A DNA stretch of 64,000 nucleotides, taken from assembly GCF_014202575.1 (NCBI RefSeq), contig NZ_JACHHB010000005.1, forward strand, positions 170,392-234,391. The letters run 5' to 3'. A program made the translations under genes and the position numbers. Below the pieces are notes generated by a model. That model worked only from the letters and a program-made list of their open reading frames with translations, was not told where the DNA came from and did no database searches. Each line of letters starts with the position of its first letter. Positions within the stretch are counted from its first letter, which is position 1. This DNA comes from Texcoconibacillus texcoconensis (GTDB taxonomy: Bacteria > Bacillota > Bacilli > Bacillales > Salisediminibacteriaceae). Shown piece after piece: positions 1 to 8,036 of the stretch.

Positions 1-7
1 ATACACC

Positions 8-50
8 AAAAAAACACATGTAATCTCTTGTGTGAAATTACATGTGTTTT
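8..50 (-). terminator. Intrinsic terminator after the cysteine desulfurase gene
   Basis: A 14 bp perfect inverted repeat (arms 11-24 and 37-50, AAAACACATGTAAT) is followed on the minus strand by a run of seven T. It lies just past the stop of the minus-strand cysteine desulfurase gene. Confidence 0.8.
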
Positions 51-75
51 GCTCGTTTCCCCTGTTCCTTGGCAT

Positions 76-1236
76 TTAATCGTTCATTTTCAAATCTTGA
101 TATTTTCTTTGCAGAACACGTTCTTCCAAGAGGTCAATCACGCGATCGATGTCTTTTTCAGTTGTATAATGACCTAAACTAAAACGAACTGCTCCCTTTC
201 CTACATGTTCTTCCACACCCATTGCTTTTAAAACAGACGACAGTTGGACATTACCTGAATGGCACGCAGAACCAGTTGATGCAGCAACTTCTGGTATCTG
301 TCTTAGGACCTCTTCTCCCGTAAACCCAGGGAAATTCACACTTAACGTATTGGCAAGACGTTCATCTGGATGACCATTTAATGTCAATTGGCCGTGAAGT
401 AAACGATGTAATCGCTCCCAAAATTTATCACGTAACTGACGAATCTCCTCAATCTGATGAAATGATGAAGTTGACGTGGAGGATGAACAAGCTTCACCTA
501 GACCTACTGCAAGCATGACATTTTCTGTCCCGGCTCTCATCCCCATTTCGTGACCGGCGCCATGAATAAGCGGTTCAATGGGGGTACCTTGGCGAATGTA
601 TAAGGCACCAATTCCTTTCGGCGCGTAAACTTTATGTCCAGCAACTGTTAATAAATCGATTTGTAACTGGTCAACATCAATGGGCACTTTTCCGATAGAC
701 TGGGAAGCATCCGTATGCATAACAATCCCATTTTTCTTAGCAATCGCTGTGATCTCTGAAATGGGTTGCAAGGTTCCCACTTCATTATTTGCATGCATGA
801 TTGAAATCAGAATCGTCTCATCAGTCACCGCATTTTCTACATCCTCTGGGTCGACTTGGCCAAACTCATCAACCTCAAGGTATGTCACCTGCGCTCCTTG
901 TTTTTCTAAATAATCGCACGGGTTCATCACCGCTGGATGTTCGACCTTAGACGTAATGATATGATTTCCACGATCACGTAAAGATTGAAATACACCTTTT
1001 AATGCAAAATTATTCGCCTCGCTCCCCCCACTTGTAAAAATCACTTCCTCAGTTTGAGCACCAATGCTTTGAGCAACTTGATGTCTTGCCTGTTCTAACG
1101 ACGATGACGCCTTATTTGCTGCCCAATGACTCGCTGAAGGGTTTCCAAAATGATCGTATATAAAAGGCTCCATAGCACGAATAACTTCTTCTTTTAGTGG
1201 CGTGCTTGCATTATAATCCAGGTAAATCCGTTCCAT
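76..1236 (-). CDS. Cysteine desulfurase, NifS/IscS class
   Basis: PLP-dependent enzyme of 386 aa that takes sulfur from cysteine as an enzyme-bound persulfide for Fe-S cluster or thio-tRNA synthesis. Visible are TSGGSEANN near residue 69, HANNEVGT near 148, the PLP lysine in AGHKVYAPKG (Lys202), RAGTEN near 234, and the catalytic cysteine in STGSACHSG (Cys325). Length is normal for the family. The ATG follows a G-rich ribosome binding site (AGGGGGGCG). No IscU, SufU or mnmA neighbour is seen, so the partner (Fe-S scaffold or tRNA thiolation enzyme) is unknown. The class is firm; the specific paralogue (IscS, NifS, YrvO-like) cannot be assigned. Confidence 0.93.
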   Translation of the reverse strand: MERIYLDYNASTPLKEEVIRAMEPFIYDHFGNPSASHWAANKASSSLEQARHQVAQSIGAQTEEVIFTSGGSEANNFALKGVFQSLRDRGNHIITSKVEHPAVMNPCDYLEKQGAQVTYLEVDEFGQVDPEDVENAVTDETILISIMHANNEVGTLQPISEITAIAKKNGIVMHTDASQSIGKVPIDVDQLQIDLLTVAGHKVYAPKGIGALYIRQGTPIEPLIHGAGHEMGMRAGTENVMLAVGLGEACSSSTSTSSFHQIEEIRQLRDKFWERLHRLLHGQLTLNGHPDERLANTLSVNFPGFTGEEVLRQIPEVAASTGSACHSGNVQLSSVLKAMGVEEHVGKGAVRFSLGHYTTEKDIDRVIDLLEERVLQRKYQDLKMND

Positions 1237-1276
1237 TGCTTTCGCCCCCCTATTAATCTCATCGTTAATTATTGTG

Positions 1277-1305
1277 AAGATAGCATATTTTTACATTCTC
1301 AGCAA
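1277..1305 (-). promoter_or_regulatory. Possible sigma-A promoter of the cysteine desulfurase gene
   Basis: On the minus strand TTGCTG (1300-1305) and TATCTT (1277-1282) are separated by 17 bp, about 40 bp upstream of the start codon. Spacing is ideal; both boxes deviate from consensus. Confidence 0.4.
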
Positions 1306-1408
1306 AATGTTTAATCAGTCGATGGTGCTTACACTGATATGAAAACATATGTATAAATATCACACAAAAGAGGGGAAAAACGAAACGAGTCATTATAAAA
1401 GAAGCTCA

Positions 1409-1454
1409 AAAAAGCCACCCCCCTCTCAACTCAATAAAGGTGAGTTGAAGAGGG
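1409..1454 (-). terminator. Intrinsic terminator of the ytrA-like ABC operon
   Basis: Inverted repeat with arms 1421-1432 and 1442-1454 (CCCTCTCAACTC with one bulge), followed on the minus strand by a T6 run. It lies just beyond the last gene of the operon. Confidence 0.7.
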
Positions 1455-1471
1455 AAGCAAGTTCTCACTTA

Positions 1472-2182
1472 CTACTGAATCATTTCAACTTGGCCGCTTG
1501 TTCTTGTAACGTTGATTTCTTTAGGAATCTGTACATAGACCGCTTCTTTGCCCCTGATAGACGGTCCCCTATGTCCAAAGCGTTCCTCCTCTGTAAATTG
1601 CGTAATCGGAAATTCCTTCATAAAGGACTTCTCTTCCAAAGTGAGTTCATTAGACTCAACAAAAACAAGTTCATCTTGTTGTAAAGACATATCCGGCGCT
1701 TCACGTTCTTTTGTCATATCTTTTCCACCGATGACCATCGGCGTCATGTAATGTGTCACTTCGATTTTATCTATTTCTGCGTATTCAAAATAAACTTGTA
1801 AAGACGTGTGCTGGTCTGGTTGCCTTGAGGTTGTGATTGCTAATTTTTCTTGGTCGAATGTGAATGTTGATCGCTCATTGGCAAACACACCTTCTATTTC
1901 ATCTAAGGTTCCTTTCCTCTTATTTTCCATGAATTCAAGGCTCGTTTGTTCGATCTCCCTAAGCTCATCTTCACTTACATCGTTATGAGCTTCATCCTTG
2001 TTTTCTGGAATCATATAAAAGGTAATGACCGCAATAAATAAAACCGATGCGTACATAATTAATATGGATTGGGCTCTCTTTCGGTATTGAAAAAAGGAGG
2101 ATTTAGACAATATCTTAAAAATCACAGCTAAGATTAAAAACAAAACAGTAAAAATAAAAGTACTCACAAAGAACAATCGCAT
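1472..2182 (-). CDS. Unknown membrane protein, last gene of a ytrA-like ABC operon
   Basis: A 236 aa protein I do not recognise. It has two hydrophobic segments (about residues 4-23 and 39-58) and a charged C-terminal part of about 175 residues that is probably outside the membrane. Its ATG shares a base with the stop of the permease gene (TAATG), so the two are translationally coupled. The position after regulator, ATPase and permease suggests an accessory subunit of that transporter, as YtrF/YtrD-like proteins are in Bacillus. That role is inferred from context only. Confidence 0.7.
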   Translation of the reverse strand: MRLFFVSTFIFTVLFLILAVIFKILSKSSFFQYRKRAQSILIMYASVLFIAVITFYMIPENKDEAHNDVSEDELREIEQTSLEFMENKRKGTLDEIEGVFANERSTFTFDQEKLAITTSRQPDQHTSLQVYFEYAEIDKIEVTHYMTPMVIGGKDMTKEREAPDMSLQQDELVFVESNELTLEEKSFMKEFPITQFTEEERFGHRGPSIRGKEAVYVQIPKEINVTRTSGQVEMIQ

Positions 2183-2928
2183 TATGATCGCACCTCCAAT
2201 CGACGGCCAACAAATACCGAACTCACAAAAAGTAAGCTACTTGTGATTAATACTTTCAGTGAAAATAATAGAAATGACGTTTCTGTAGCAAAAAATTGTA
2301 CAATAGGAGAAACAAACGCCCCCCCAAACATAAGTTCTAAAATGAGAAAGCCAAATAAAATAGCCGGTAAAATCACGATAAATATTTTGTTTAATTGTAC
2401 GAGCATCCCTACAAAATAACCGCTAGATGTCAACAAAAATAAGTAAAGCGCAATAACTAACACACCTAATATCCATTCTTGTAGTGCATAACTATCTTTA
2501 ATAACCGTCACTTCAGGATCATTCATAAAATAAATGATCACTTTAAGCAATACACTCGCACATAATGCTGAAACGCCTCCGATTAGACTTGTTGTCAAAA
2601 GAAATGATATATTCGACAAATGATGACTTAATCGATTCGAAACAAAGGTAAAATCGATATCTCTATACCCTTTTTGCGTAAGCGTCACAGCGACAACAAA
2701 TCCCCAAAACAACGTAAACCAAACGATGATATCCCCCGAATAGTACTGTGCTGAAAAAGACATCCCACCAGAACTTGTTCCACTTCCCCCAATAGGATTT
2801 AAAGAAAATAGAAGGCCTAATAATTGAACCCCAACCAAGGCACTAAACACATTAATGTATGCTTTCAATTTATAGACAAATTGTTTATGAGCAACATCGA
2901 GCACGCTAGCTTCTCTCCAAAACATCAT
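2182..2928 (-). CDS. ABC transporter permease (YtrC/D type)
   Basis: Hydrophobic 248 aa protein with about six membrane segments, consistent with the membrane subunit of the adjacent ATPase. An upstream in-frame ATG at 2970 exists, but AAGGAGGG at 2933-2940 sits right before two ATG codons at 2928 and 2925; I chose 2928. With that start the gene overlaps the ATPase gene by 23 bp. The substrate is unknown. In the Bacillus ytr operon such transporters respond to cell-wall antibiotics, which is the most likely analogy. Confidence 0.75.
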   Translation of the reverse strand: MMFWREASVLDVAHKQFVYKLKAYINVFSALVGVQLLGLLFSLNPIGGSGTSSGGMSFSAQYYSGDIIVWFTLFWGFVVAVTLTQKGYRDIDFTFVSNRLSHHLSNISFLLTTSLIGGVSALCASVLLKVIIYFMNDPEVTVIKDSYALQEWILGVLVIALYLFLLTSSGYFVGMLVQLNKIFIVILPAILFGFLILELMFGGAFVSPIVQFFATETSFLLFSLKVLITSSLLFVSSVFVGRRLEVRS

Positions 2929-3817
2929 CAATCCCTCCTTCCTTTTGCTGTGTGAGATAAATAAACACATCTTCTGTACTTACTGCTGATATTTTCACGC
3001 CATCCCCTTCTACCTGAACTCTCTCACCATTGGATAAGTCATTTTTCACAACAACATAAATATATTGATGGCTGATCTCTCTTTTATAAAGCACCTCGCG
3101 ATTTTTACAGATACGTTCAATCACCTTTTTCTCGCCTGTCAAACCAATGGCATAATTTTTGACCTCATCAACCGGTAAATGAAGTCGATTCTCTCCTTGG
3201 TGAATGATGAATATCTCTTCAAGTAAATCCTCTATTTCATTTAAGTGATGGCTAGATAAAAGAATGGTGCGCGGATGTGCAAGATAATCTTTCAATAGTG
3301 TTCGGTAAAAATCTTTACGTACAGCCGAATCCATTCCTTCTGTCGGTTCATCAAAAATTGTTAATGGACTTCTTGCACAGATTCCAATAATCATATGAAA
3401 CGTACTTTTCATCCCTTTTGATAGTTGGTGATGATATTTGTCACAAGGAAGTGCAAAGTACGAAAACAATTTCTCGGCAAGCTGAACATCCCAGTTCTTA
3501 TAAAAACGCCCCGCTTCCTGCAAAATATCTTTTAGTGTCAATGTCGGTGGAAACATCATCGTACCGTCAATGAAAACTGTATTCTCAGCTACCTTTATAT
3601 GGTGAAATGGGTTTTCAGCAAACACTTTCACCGTCCCTTGCGTTGGTCGAAGAAAACCAGCAACCGTTTTTAAAAACGTTGTTTTCCCTGCTCCATTGCG
3701 ACCAATCACACCTGTGATCGCATTTTCTTTTATATTTACCGAGAGGCCTGTTAAAGCTTGTGTCCCATTCTTATTTCCATACACTTTGCTAACATTTTCA
3801 CACCTGACAACAGTCAT
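2906..3817 (-). CDS. ABC transporter ATP-binding protein (YtrB type)
   Basis: A 303 aa ATPase with Walker A GRNGAGKT (39-46), Walker B TIFDEP (153-158) and H-loop His190 (SSHH). The signature motif is unusual: LSKGM (132-136) in place of LSGGQ, a variant typical of the YtrB-like exporter-type families. A C-terminal domain of about 90 aa follows the ATPase core. Its ATG overlaps the stop of the GntR regulator gene by four bases (ATGA). It should energise the permease encoded downstream. Confidence 0.88.
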   Translation of the reverse strand: MTVVRCENVSKVYGNKNGTQALTGLSVNIKENAITGVIGRNGAGKTTFLKTVAGFLRPTQGTVKVFAENPFHHIKVAENTVFIDGTMMFPPTLTLKDILQEAGRFYKNWDVQLAEKLFSYFALPCDKYHHQLSKGMKSTFHMIIGICARSPLTIFDEPTEGMDSAVRKDFYRTLLKDYLAHPRTILLSSHHLNEIEDLLEEIFIIHQGENRLHLPVDEVKNYAIGLTGEKKVIERICKNREVLYKREISHQYIYVVVKNDLSNGERVQVEGDGVKISAVSTEDVFIYLTQQKEGGIDDVLERS

Positions 3818-4194
3818 CGTGAGTCCCCCTTTTCTCTCATTTCGACACGAACCATCTCCACGAGTTCCTCTTCGCTTACATTTAAATAATTCGCCTCTTT
3901 TACAATTTCTTTTACGAGTTTTCCTAATGTTTGACTTTTTCTTTTGTCTATAATCAGTGCTTTCGCTTCAGAAGAAACAAACATCCCTAAACCTCTTTTT
4001 TTATAAACGATGTTGGCATCAGCTAACAAATTTAATCCCTTTGCCGCTGTCGCTGGATTAATATTAAACATGTCTGCCAATTGATATTGAGAATACATTT
4101 TTTCATCGACTTCGATATGACCTGATAGGATTTCCGTTTCCAACCATTCTCCAATTTGAATATAGATTGGCTTTGTATCGTCAGGATTTAGAAT
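3814..4194 (-). CDS. GntR-family regulator (YtrA subfamily), ATT start proposed
   Basis: Short winged-helix regulator of the YtrA type, first gene of its operon and the likely repressor of it. An annotation from the first standard start (TTG at 4143) loses the conserved N-terminus. Reading upstream in the same frame gives ILNPDDTKPIYIQIGEWL, the usual YtrA-type beginning, until a stop at 4209-4207. No ATG, GTG or TTG exists in that extension. An ATT at 4194-4192 lies 8 nt after a perfect AGGAGG (4203-4208), giving 126 aa, the normal family length (about 130). I therefore propose an ATT start, as known for infC. Family assignment is firm; the start codon is an inference. Confidence 0.82.
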   Translation of the reverse strand: MLNPDDTKPIYIQIGEWLETEILSGHIEVDEKMYSQYQLADMFNINPATAAKGLNLLADANIVYKKRGLGMFVSSEAKALIIDKRKSQTLGKLVKEIVKEANYLNVSEEELVEMVRVEMREKGDSR

Positions 4195-4221
4195 GAAACT
4201 CGCCTCCTCTCATACTAAGTC

Positions 4222-4245
4222 AGTGCATTAGTCATGTAATGTAGT
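4222..4245. promoter_or_regulatory. Candidate operator of the GntR regulator
   Basis: Inverted repeat TGCATTA-N6-TAATGTA (4224-4230 and 4237-4243, one mismatch). It overlaps the -10 box of the operon promoter, as expected for an autorepressor site. YtrA-type regulators usually bind such dyads. Confidence 0.5.
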
Positions 4246-4271
4246 ATATCGTTTTTACTTTTTTCTGTAAA
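4243..4271 (-). promoter_or_regulatory. Sigma-A promoter of the ytrA-like operon
   Basis: On the minus strand TTTACA (4266-4271) and TATACT (4243-4248) are separated by exactly 17 bp, about 50 bp before the proposed ATT start. It is a strong vegetative promoter by sequence. Confidence 0.75.
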
Positions 4272-4284
4272 TAGGCACACGACA

Positions 4285-4322
4285 CAAAAAAATCTCCCAA
4301 CTTAATCTTAGAAGTTGGGAGA
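4285..4322 (-). terminator. Intrinsic terminator after the pyrophosphatase-like gene
   Basis: Perfect 11 bp stem (TCTCCCAACTT at 4293-4303 with 4312-4322) followed on the minus strand by T8. Confidence 0.85.
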
Positions 4323-4329
4323 GATTCAC

Positions 4330-4662
4330 TTAAGCCATCACGACTGATATGTATTGGTCGGGATATAAAGCGTTGAGCTGTTCTTGAATATTTTCTTTTT
4401 CAAATACTGCTTGTTCTGAAGCGACGACTATTTCTGTTGAAGGATGGTTACTGCGCTGGACAAGAGCAATAACTGTACCACTAAAAAAAGTAAGTGGTTT
4501 TGATACACCGAGAATATACGCGTTCACTTCGCTGTTATCTATCGTCACAGTTCCTGGTAAAGTACCGATGTTGATCGGAAGCTCACGGTTTGTATTCGGG
4601 TCAACCGTCCCAAGGGGCCTATCTACGATAACCTGCACGCTTTTTCTAAGGTACTTTCTCAT
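4330..4662 (-). CDS. Inorganic pyrophosphatase-like protein, probably inactive
   Basis: A 110 aa protein resembling the small class A pyrophosphatase fold of Firmicutes: DRPLG near residue 14, a GTLPGT strand turn near 33-38, and AYILGVSKPL in place of the usual DAYILGV-x-PL. Important catalytic positions are changed. The acidic signature DxDxxD reads D-N-S-E-V-N, so two of three metal-binding Asp are lost, and NYGY reads NIGT. A hydrolytic role is therefore doubtful; a binding or regulatory role is possible but not shown. The start follows AAGGAGG. It lies 13 bp after the GNAT gene, likely co-transcribed. Confidence 0.65.
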   Translation of the reverse strand: MRKYLRKSVQVIVDRPLGTVDPNTNRELPINIGTLPGTVTIDNSEVNAYILGVSKPLTFFSGTVIALVQRSNHPSTEIVVASEQAVFEKENIQEQLNALYPDQYISVVMA

Positions 4663-4675
4663 GCACTCCCTCCTT

Positions 4676-5467
4676 TTAGTCTCCGATCATAAACGGAACA
4701 AAAAAACGTTCGTTCACTGCCTCAAATCCAAGTGATTCATATAAACGAACTGAAGCTATATCATCTGCATAAACGTAAACATAAACACTTGAAGTTTGCT
4801 TTCCAATTTCCGTGAGTGTACTGTTAACCGCTTGACTACAGCCTTTTCGATCGGCAAATGATGCAGTAGCTACATGATTGATTTCTACATAATGTTCACT
4901 AAAAGCGCTAAATCCACCCATTGCTGCTAAGCGCCCCTTTTCCCACACCCCAAAGAAGGGAAACTTTTCGAATGCATCTTTGGAAAATGTCAAAAGCTCT
5001 TGTTCTTCCGCAAGGGCTTGAACTTCTTCGTGATTTTCTCGTCTTATTTCCTGCACATTTGTTTCACTCATTAATTTTGTGTCATCCTGATGTCTCATGA
5101 GCTGCATTTTCCTTGGTGGGGCAATCATTGTCCCGTGATGGTAAAACATCGGTAATTCTTCTTCCTTTAAGAGCGCAATCCCCTCATGTGAAAATTTCAC
5201 AGATTTCTCTGCTTCATGAAACAAGTTCTCAACATCCACAGCTTCTAAGTTGCCTGGGAAATAATAAGCGAAAGTTGGCAGTGAATATTCATCATGAAAT
5301 GCGACAACCGAGACAAGATCTTCATCATTCCATTGGGCAAAAAATGTCGAAGTTTTCCGTTTGTCCATGAGCATATCATAAAAAGGTAAATGCTCTTCTT
5401 TTACGATTTGATTTTGTAATTGATTTAACTGGTGTTCAGTCATTGGTGCAAATGTTGTTTCAATCAA
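4676..5467 (-). CDS. GNAT-family N-acetyltransferase
   Basis: A 263 aa protein. The C-terminal half is a GNAT domain, with the beta4-alpha3 region VEINHVATASFADRKGCSQA (acetyl-CoA loop in degenerate form) and the alpha4 motif SVRLYESLGFEAV. The N-terminal half looks like a second, more diverged acetyltransferase-like module. The start is TTG at 5467, preceded by AAAGGAG with 8 nt spacing. Substrate unknown. It probably shares a transcript with the pyrophosphatase-like gene. Confidence 0.75.
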   Translation of the reverse strand: MIETTFAPMTEHQLNQLQNQIVKEEHLPFYDMLMDKRKTSTFFAQWNDEDLVSVVAFHDEYSLPTFAYYFPGNLEAVDVENLFHEAEKSVKFSHEGIALLKEEELPMFYHHGTMIAPPRKMQLMRHQDDTKLMSETNVQEIRRENHEEVQALAEEQELLTFSKDAFEKFPFFGVWEKGRLAAMGGFSAFSEHYVEINHVATASFADRKGCSQAVNSTLTEIGKQTSSVYVYVYADDIASVRLYESLGFEAVNERFFVPFMIGD

Positions 5468-5695
5468 TGTTGACGCTCCTTTTAATTCGTTCGCTCTTCC
5501 TTCTATTCAAAGATTTCCCGATCATCTCATTCAATAAACAACAACGTCAAACGACAAGGATCATGTAAAATGAAGTTTGATCATAACAGGTGCTAAAATG
5601 AATTTTTCCAATTCCCCTGAAAACACCACTTAAGATAAACAATCCCTTCGATTGTCGTCGATGATACTTAGATAGATTCACAAACCCCTCCCCCA

Positions 5696-6889
5696 CTACA
5701 AGAACAATGTATACAAACTACCAAAGCAAATGCCAACGAATACGACCGACCATGCAGGCAGCTTCCAATAGACGAGCATAGCAAATAAGAAGGCTGCTCC
5801 TGCAATATCATATGTGTGATGAATTGTACTCGTCCAAATCGGATCATAAAATGCGGCCGCTAAAATCCCTACAACACTCGCATTAATCCCTTTCAAAGCT
5901 CCTTTAGCCCATTTTTTTGTTCGCAGTTCATCCCAAAATGGTAGGACACCAATGATGAGAAGAAATGCTGGTAGAAATATCGCCACCGTCGCTAAGATCG
6001 CCATCGGCCATCCTCCGATGACTGCCCCTAAGTATGAAGCGAACGTAAACAATGGACCTGGCACAGCTTGGGCCACACCGTAACCGGCTAAAAAGGCTTC
6101 TTCCCCTACCAAACCAGTAGGCACGACTTCTCTTTCTAATAATGGTAAAACAACGTGTCCACCACCAAAAACGAGAGAGCCAGCACGATAAAATAAATCA
6201 ATAAGTTGAACGAAAAGTGAGGTCGTCACATAATTGAGCAATGGAAGTGCCACTAGTAAAAGAGTAAATAAAGTAAGGCTAAGTGCACCCGTTTTTCGGC
6301 TAATAGGCAGCCGAGTCATCGCACCCTCTTCATTTTCTTCTGTTCTAGTAAATAAAAAGTAACCGATTAGGCCTGCCAACAAGATGACTGCGACTTGACT
6401 CCAAGTCGTCTGAATCAATGTAATTACAATAAATGCAGCAACTGCTAAGGTCGCTCGGTCACGGTCAGGTGCTAATTTTTTCCCCATTCCTAATAGAGCA
6501 TGTGCAACAACAGCTACAGCTACAATTTTCAATCCTTGAATCCAAGTCTGAGTATCTACGCCTGCTTGTTGTATAAAGAGGGCAAATAACACTAAAATGA
6601 TGACCGAAGGAAGTGTAAAACCTAAAAATGAAACCATTCCACCTAACAATCCTCCACGCATCATTCCAATTCCCATTCCGACTTGGCTACTCCCAGGACC
6701 TGGTAAAAATTGACTTAAGGCGATTAAATCTGCATAACTTTTTTCATCTAACCATTTACGACGCCGAACATACTCTTCATGAAAATAACCAAGATGAGCA
6801 ACCGGCCCCCCGAATGATGTACATCCAAGACGGAAAGACACGATGAATATCGTCCATAAATATCGTAAACGTTGTGGGTTTCCTTCCAT
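5696..6889 (-). CDS. Chromate transporter family protein (ChrA, two-domain)
   Basis: Membrane protein of 397 aa with two homologous CHR halves. The first carries SFGGPVAHLGYF and SQFLPGPGSSQVG; the second carries FGGGHVVLPLLE and AQAVPGPLFTF. ChrA proteins export chromate, probably by proton exchange, and the length is normal for the long form. The ATG follows AGGAGGAG. The gene stands alone without ChrB. Actual chromate transport is not provable from sequence, since many family members have unknown substrates. Confidence 0.88.
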   Translation of the reverse strand: MEGNPQRLRYLWTIFIVSFRLGCTSFGGPVAHLGYFHEEYVRRRKWLDEKSYADLIALSQFLPGPGSSQVGMGIGMMRGGLLGGMVSFLGFTLPSVIILVLFALFIQQAGVDTQTWIQGLKIVAVAVVAHALLGMGKKLAPDRDRATLAVAAFIVITLIQTTWSQVAVILLAGLIGYFLFTRTEENEEGAMTRLPISRKTGALSLTLFTLLLVALPLLNYVTTSLFVQLIDLFYRAGSLVFGGGHVVLPLLEREVVPTGLVGEEAFLAGYGVAQAVPGPLFTFASYLGAVIGGWPMAILATVAIFLPAFLLIIGVLPFWDELRTKKWAKGALKGINASVVGILAAAFYDPIWTSTIHHTYDIAGAAFLFAMLVYWKLPAWSVVFVGICFGSLYTLFL

Positions 6890-6921
6890 TTTAACTCCTC
6901 CTTGTCTCGATAAGGTTGTCT

Positions 6922-7101
6922 AGCGGACATGAGATCCGTTATTTGCGTTATATTGCTTTTTTTCAAGGAGGAAATGGACATATGTTCCGTTATTCAGCCC
7001 AAAATGGGGTTAATTTGCCTAATTTTCAACAAATAACGGAACCAGTGTCCGTATCCCGTAAAAAAAGTGGCTGATTTTAAATAATAGCGGAATATATGTC
7101 C
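6922..7101. repeat. Four-copy palindromic intergenic repeat element
   Basis: Four related ~20 bp units of the type GGACATATGTTCCGTTATT. Two are direct (6922-6944 and 6976-6994) and two inverted (7031-7050 and 7080-7101). The nested layout can fold into one long cruciform. A similar fragment (ATAGCGGAC) appears near 10556. This resembles REP/MITE-like intergenic repeats of Bacillaceae. The remainder of 6890-7140 holds no credible gene. Confidence 0.7.
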
Positions 7102-7140
7102 TCACCAGTCTGCACTGGATTATAAATCACTTTTTCGTGA

Positions 7141-7181
7141 AAAAGAGAACCGATCGTAAATGTTATCACGATTGGTTCTCT
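7141..7181 (-). terminator. Intrinsic terminator of the methionine aminopeptidase gene
   Basis: Stem AGAGAACCGATCGT / ACGATTGGTTCTCT (7144-7157 with 7168-7181), followed on the minus strand by T5. Confidence 0.8.
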
Positions 7182-7192
7182 TAAAACGGGAT

Positions 7193-7948
7193 TTATACGT
7201 TTTCTTGCTCTGTCAAAACAACTGGACCTTCTTTTGTAATCGCGATTGTATGTTCATACTGAGCAGACAGGCCCCCATCTTTCGTACGCGCAGTCCATCC
7301 ATTATCATCCATTTCCGAGGTCCATGTTCCTGTATTAATCATTGGTTCAATCGTAATCACCATACCTGGTTTGAGACGCTTTCCTTTTCCTGCCTCTCCA
7401 AAGTGGGGGATATTTGGTTCTTCATGGATCGTCGGGCCGATTCCGTGCCCTGCAAATTCACGTACGACGGAAAAACCTTCCCCTTCGACGTACTCTTGAA
7501 TCGCGTGCCCGATGTCACCGATTCTTTTCCCTGGTTGCGCTTGCTCAATCGCCCGATATAACGATTCCTTCGTCACTTGGCATAAATGTTGTGCTTCAGG
7601 TGATGCGTCTCCAACGATGTAGGTCCACGCAGAGTCAGCCAAACCACCATTTAGATTTAACACGAAATCAATCGCAACGATATCACCATTTTTCAATGGT
7701 TCATTACGAGGAAACCCATGACAAATCTCATCGTTAACCGAAGCACACGTCGCATATTCGTAGCCTTGATATCCCTTTTGCTCTGCGGTAGCCCCGTGGC
7801 GTGTAATGTAGTCATCGACAAAATCATTAATTTCTTGTGTCGTAATACCCGGTTTAATCATTTTCGCAATTTCTTTATGACAACGAGCCAAAAGTTTTCC
7901 TGCTTCGTGCATAAGTTCAATTTCACGTTCTGATTTCAAAGTAATCAA
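7193..7948 (-). CDS. map: Methionine aminopeptidase, type I
   Basis: Removes the initiator methionine from nascent proteins. All five metal ligands are visible: Asp94, Asp105, His168 (FAGHGIG), Glu201 (ITIEPM) and Glu232 (QYEHT), plus substrate histidines His77 and His175. Type I, without the zinc-finger extension. A longer frame begins at 7996, but TTG at 7948 with AAAGGAG 8 nt upstream gives MITLKSEREIELM, the usual start of the family, and 251 aa. The stand-alone position, away from the ribosomal protein operon, suggests the second Bacillus-type enzyme (MapB/YflG-like); that is an inference. Confidence 0.93.
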   Translation of the reverse strand: MITLKSEREIELMHEAGKLLARCHKEIAKMIKPGITTQEINDFVDDYITRHGATAEQKGYQGYEYATCASVNDEICHGFPRNEPLKNGDIVAIDFVLNLNGGLADSAWTYIVGDASPEAQHLCQVTKESLYRAIEQAQPGKRIGDIGHAIQEYVEGEGFSVVREFAGHGIGPTIHEEPNIPHFGEAGKGKRLKPGMVITIEPMINTGTWTSEMDDNGWTARTKDGGLSAQYEHTIAITKEGPVVLTEQENV

Positions 7949-8036
7949 TGAAGATACTCCTTTCCTAAAACCATATACATCGTTATATTTTACCATATAT
8001 GATACGTAAATTCTCCAACTACTCGTTTATTCCTCT

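Noticed and set aside
4066..4143. TTG at 4143 as the start of the GntR regulator
   Set aside because: It would remove the conserved first 17 residues of the family and has no ribosome site, while ATT at 4194 has a perfect one.
6982..7074. A 30-codon plus-strand frame with AAGGAGG before its ATG
   Set aside because: It lies wholly inside the four-copy repeat element, and its codons follow the repeat units, so the ribosome-site match is probably chance.
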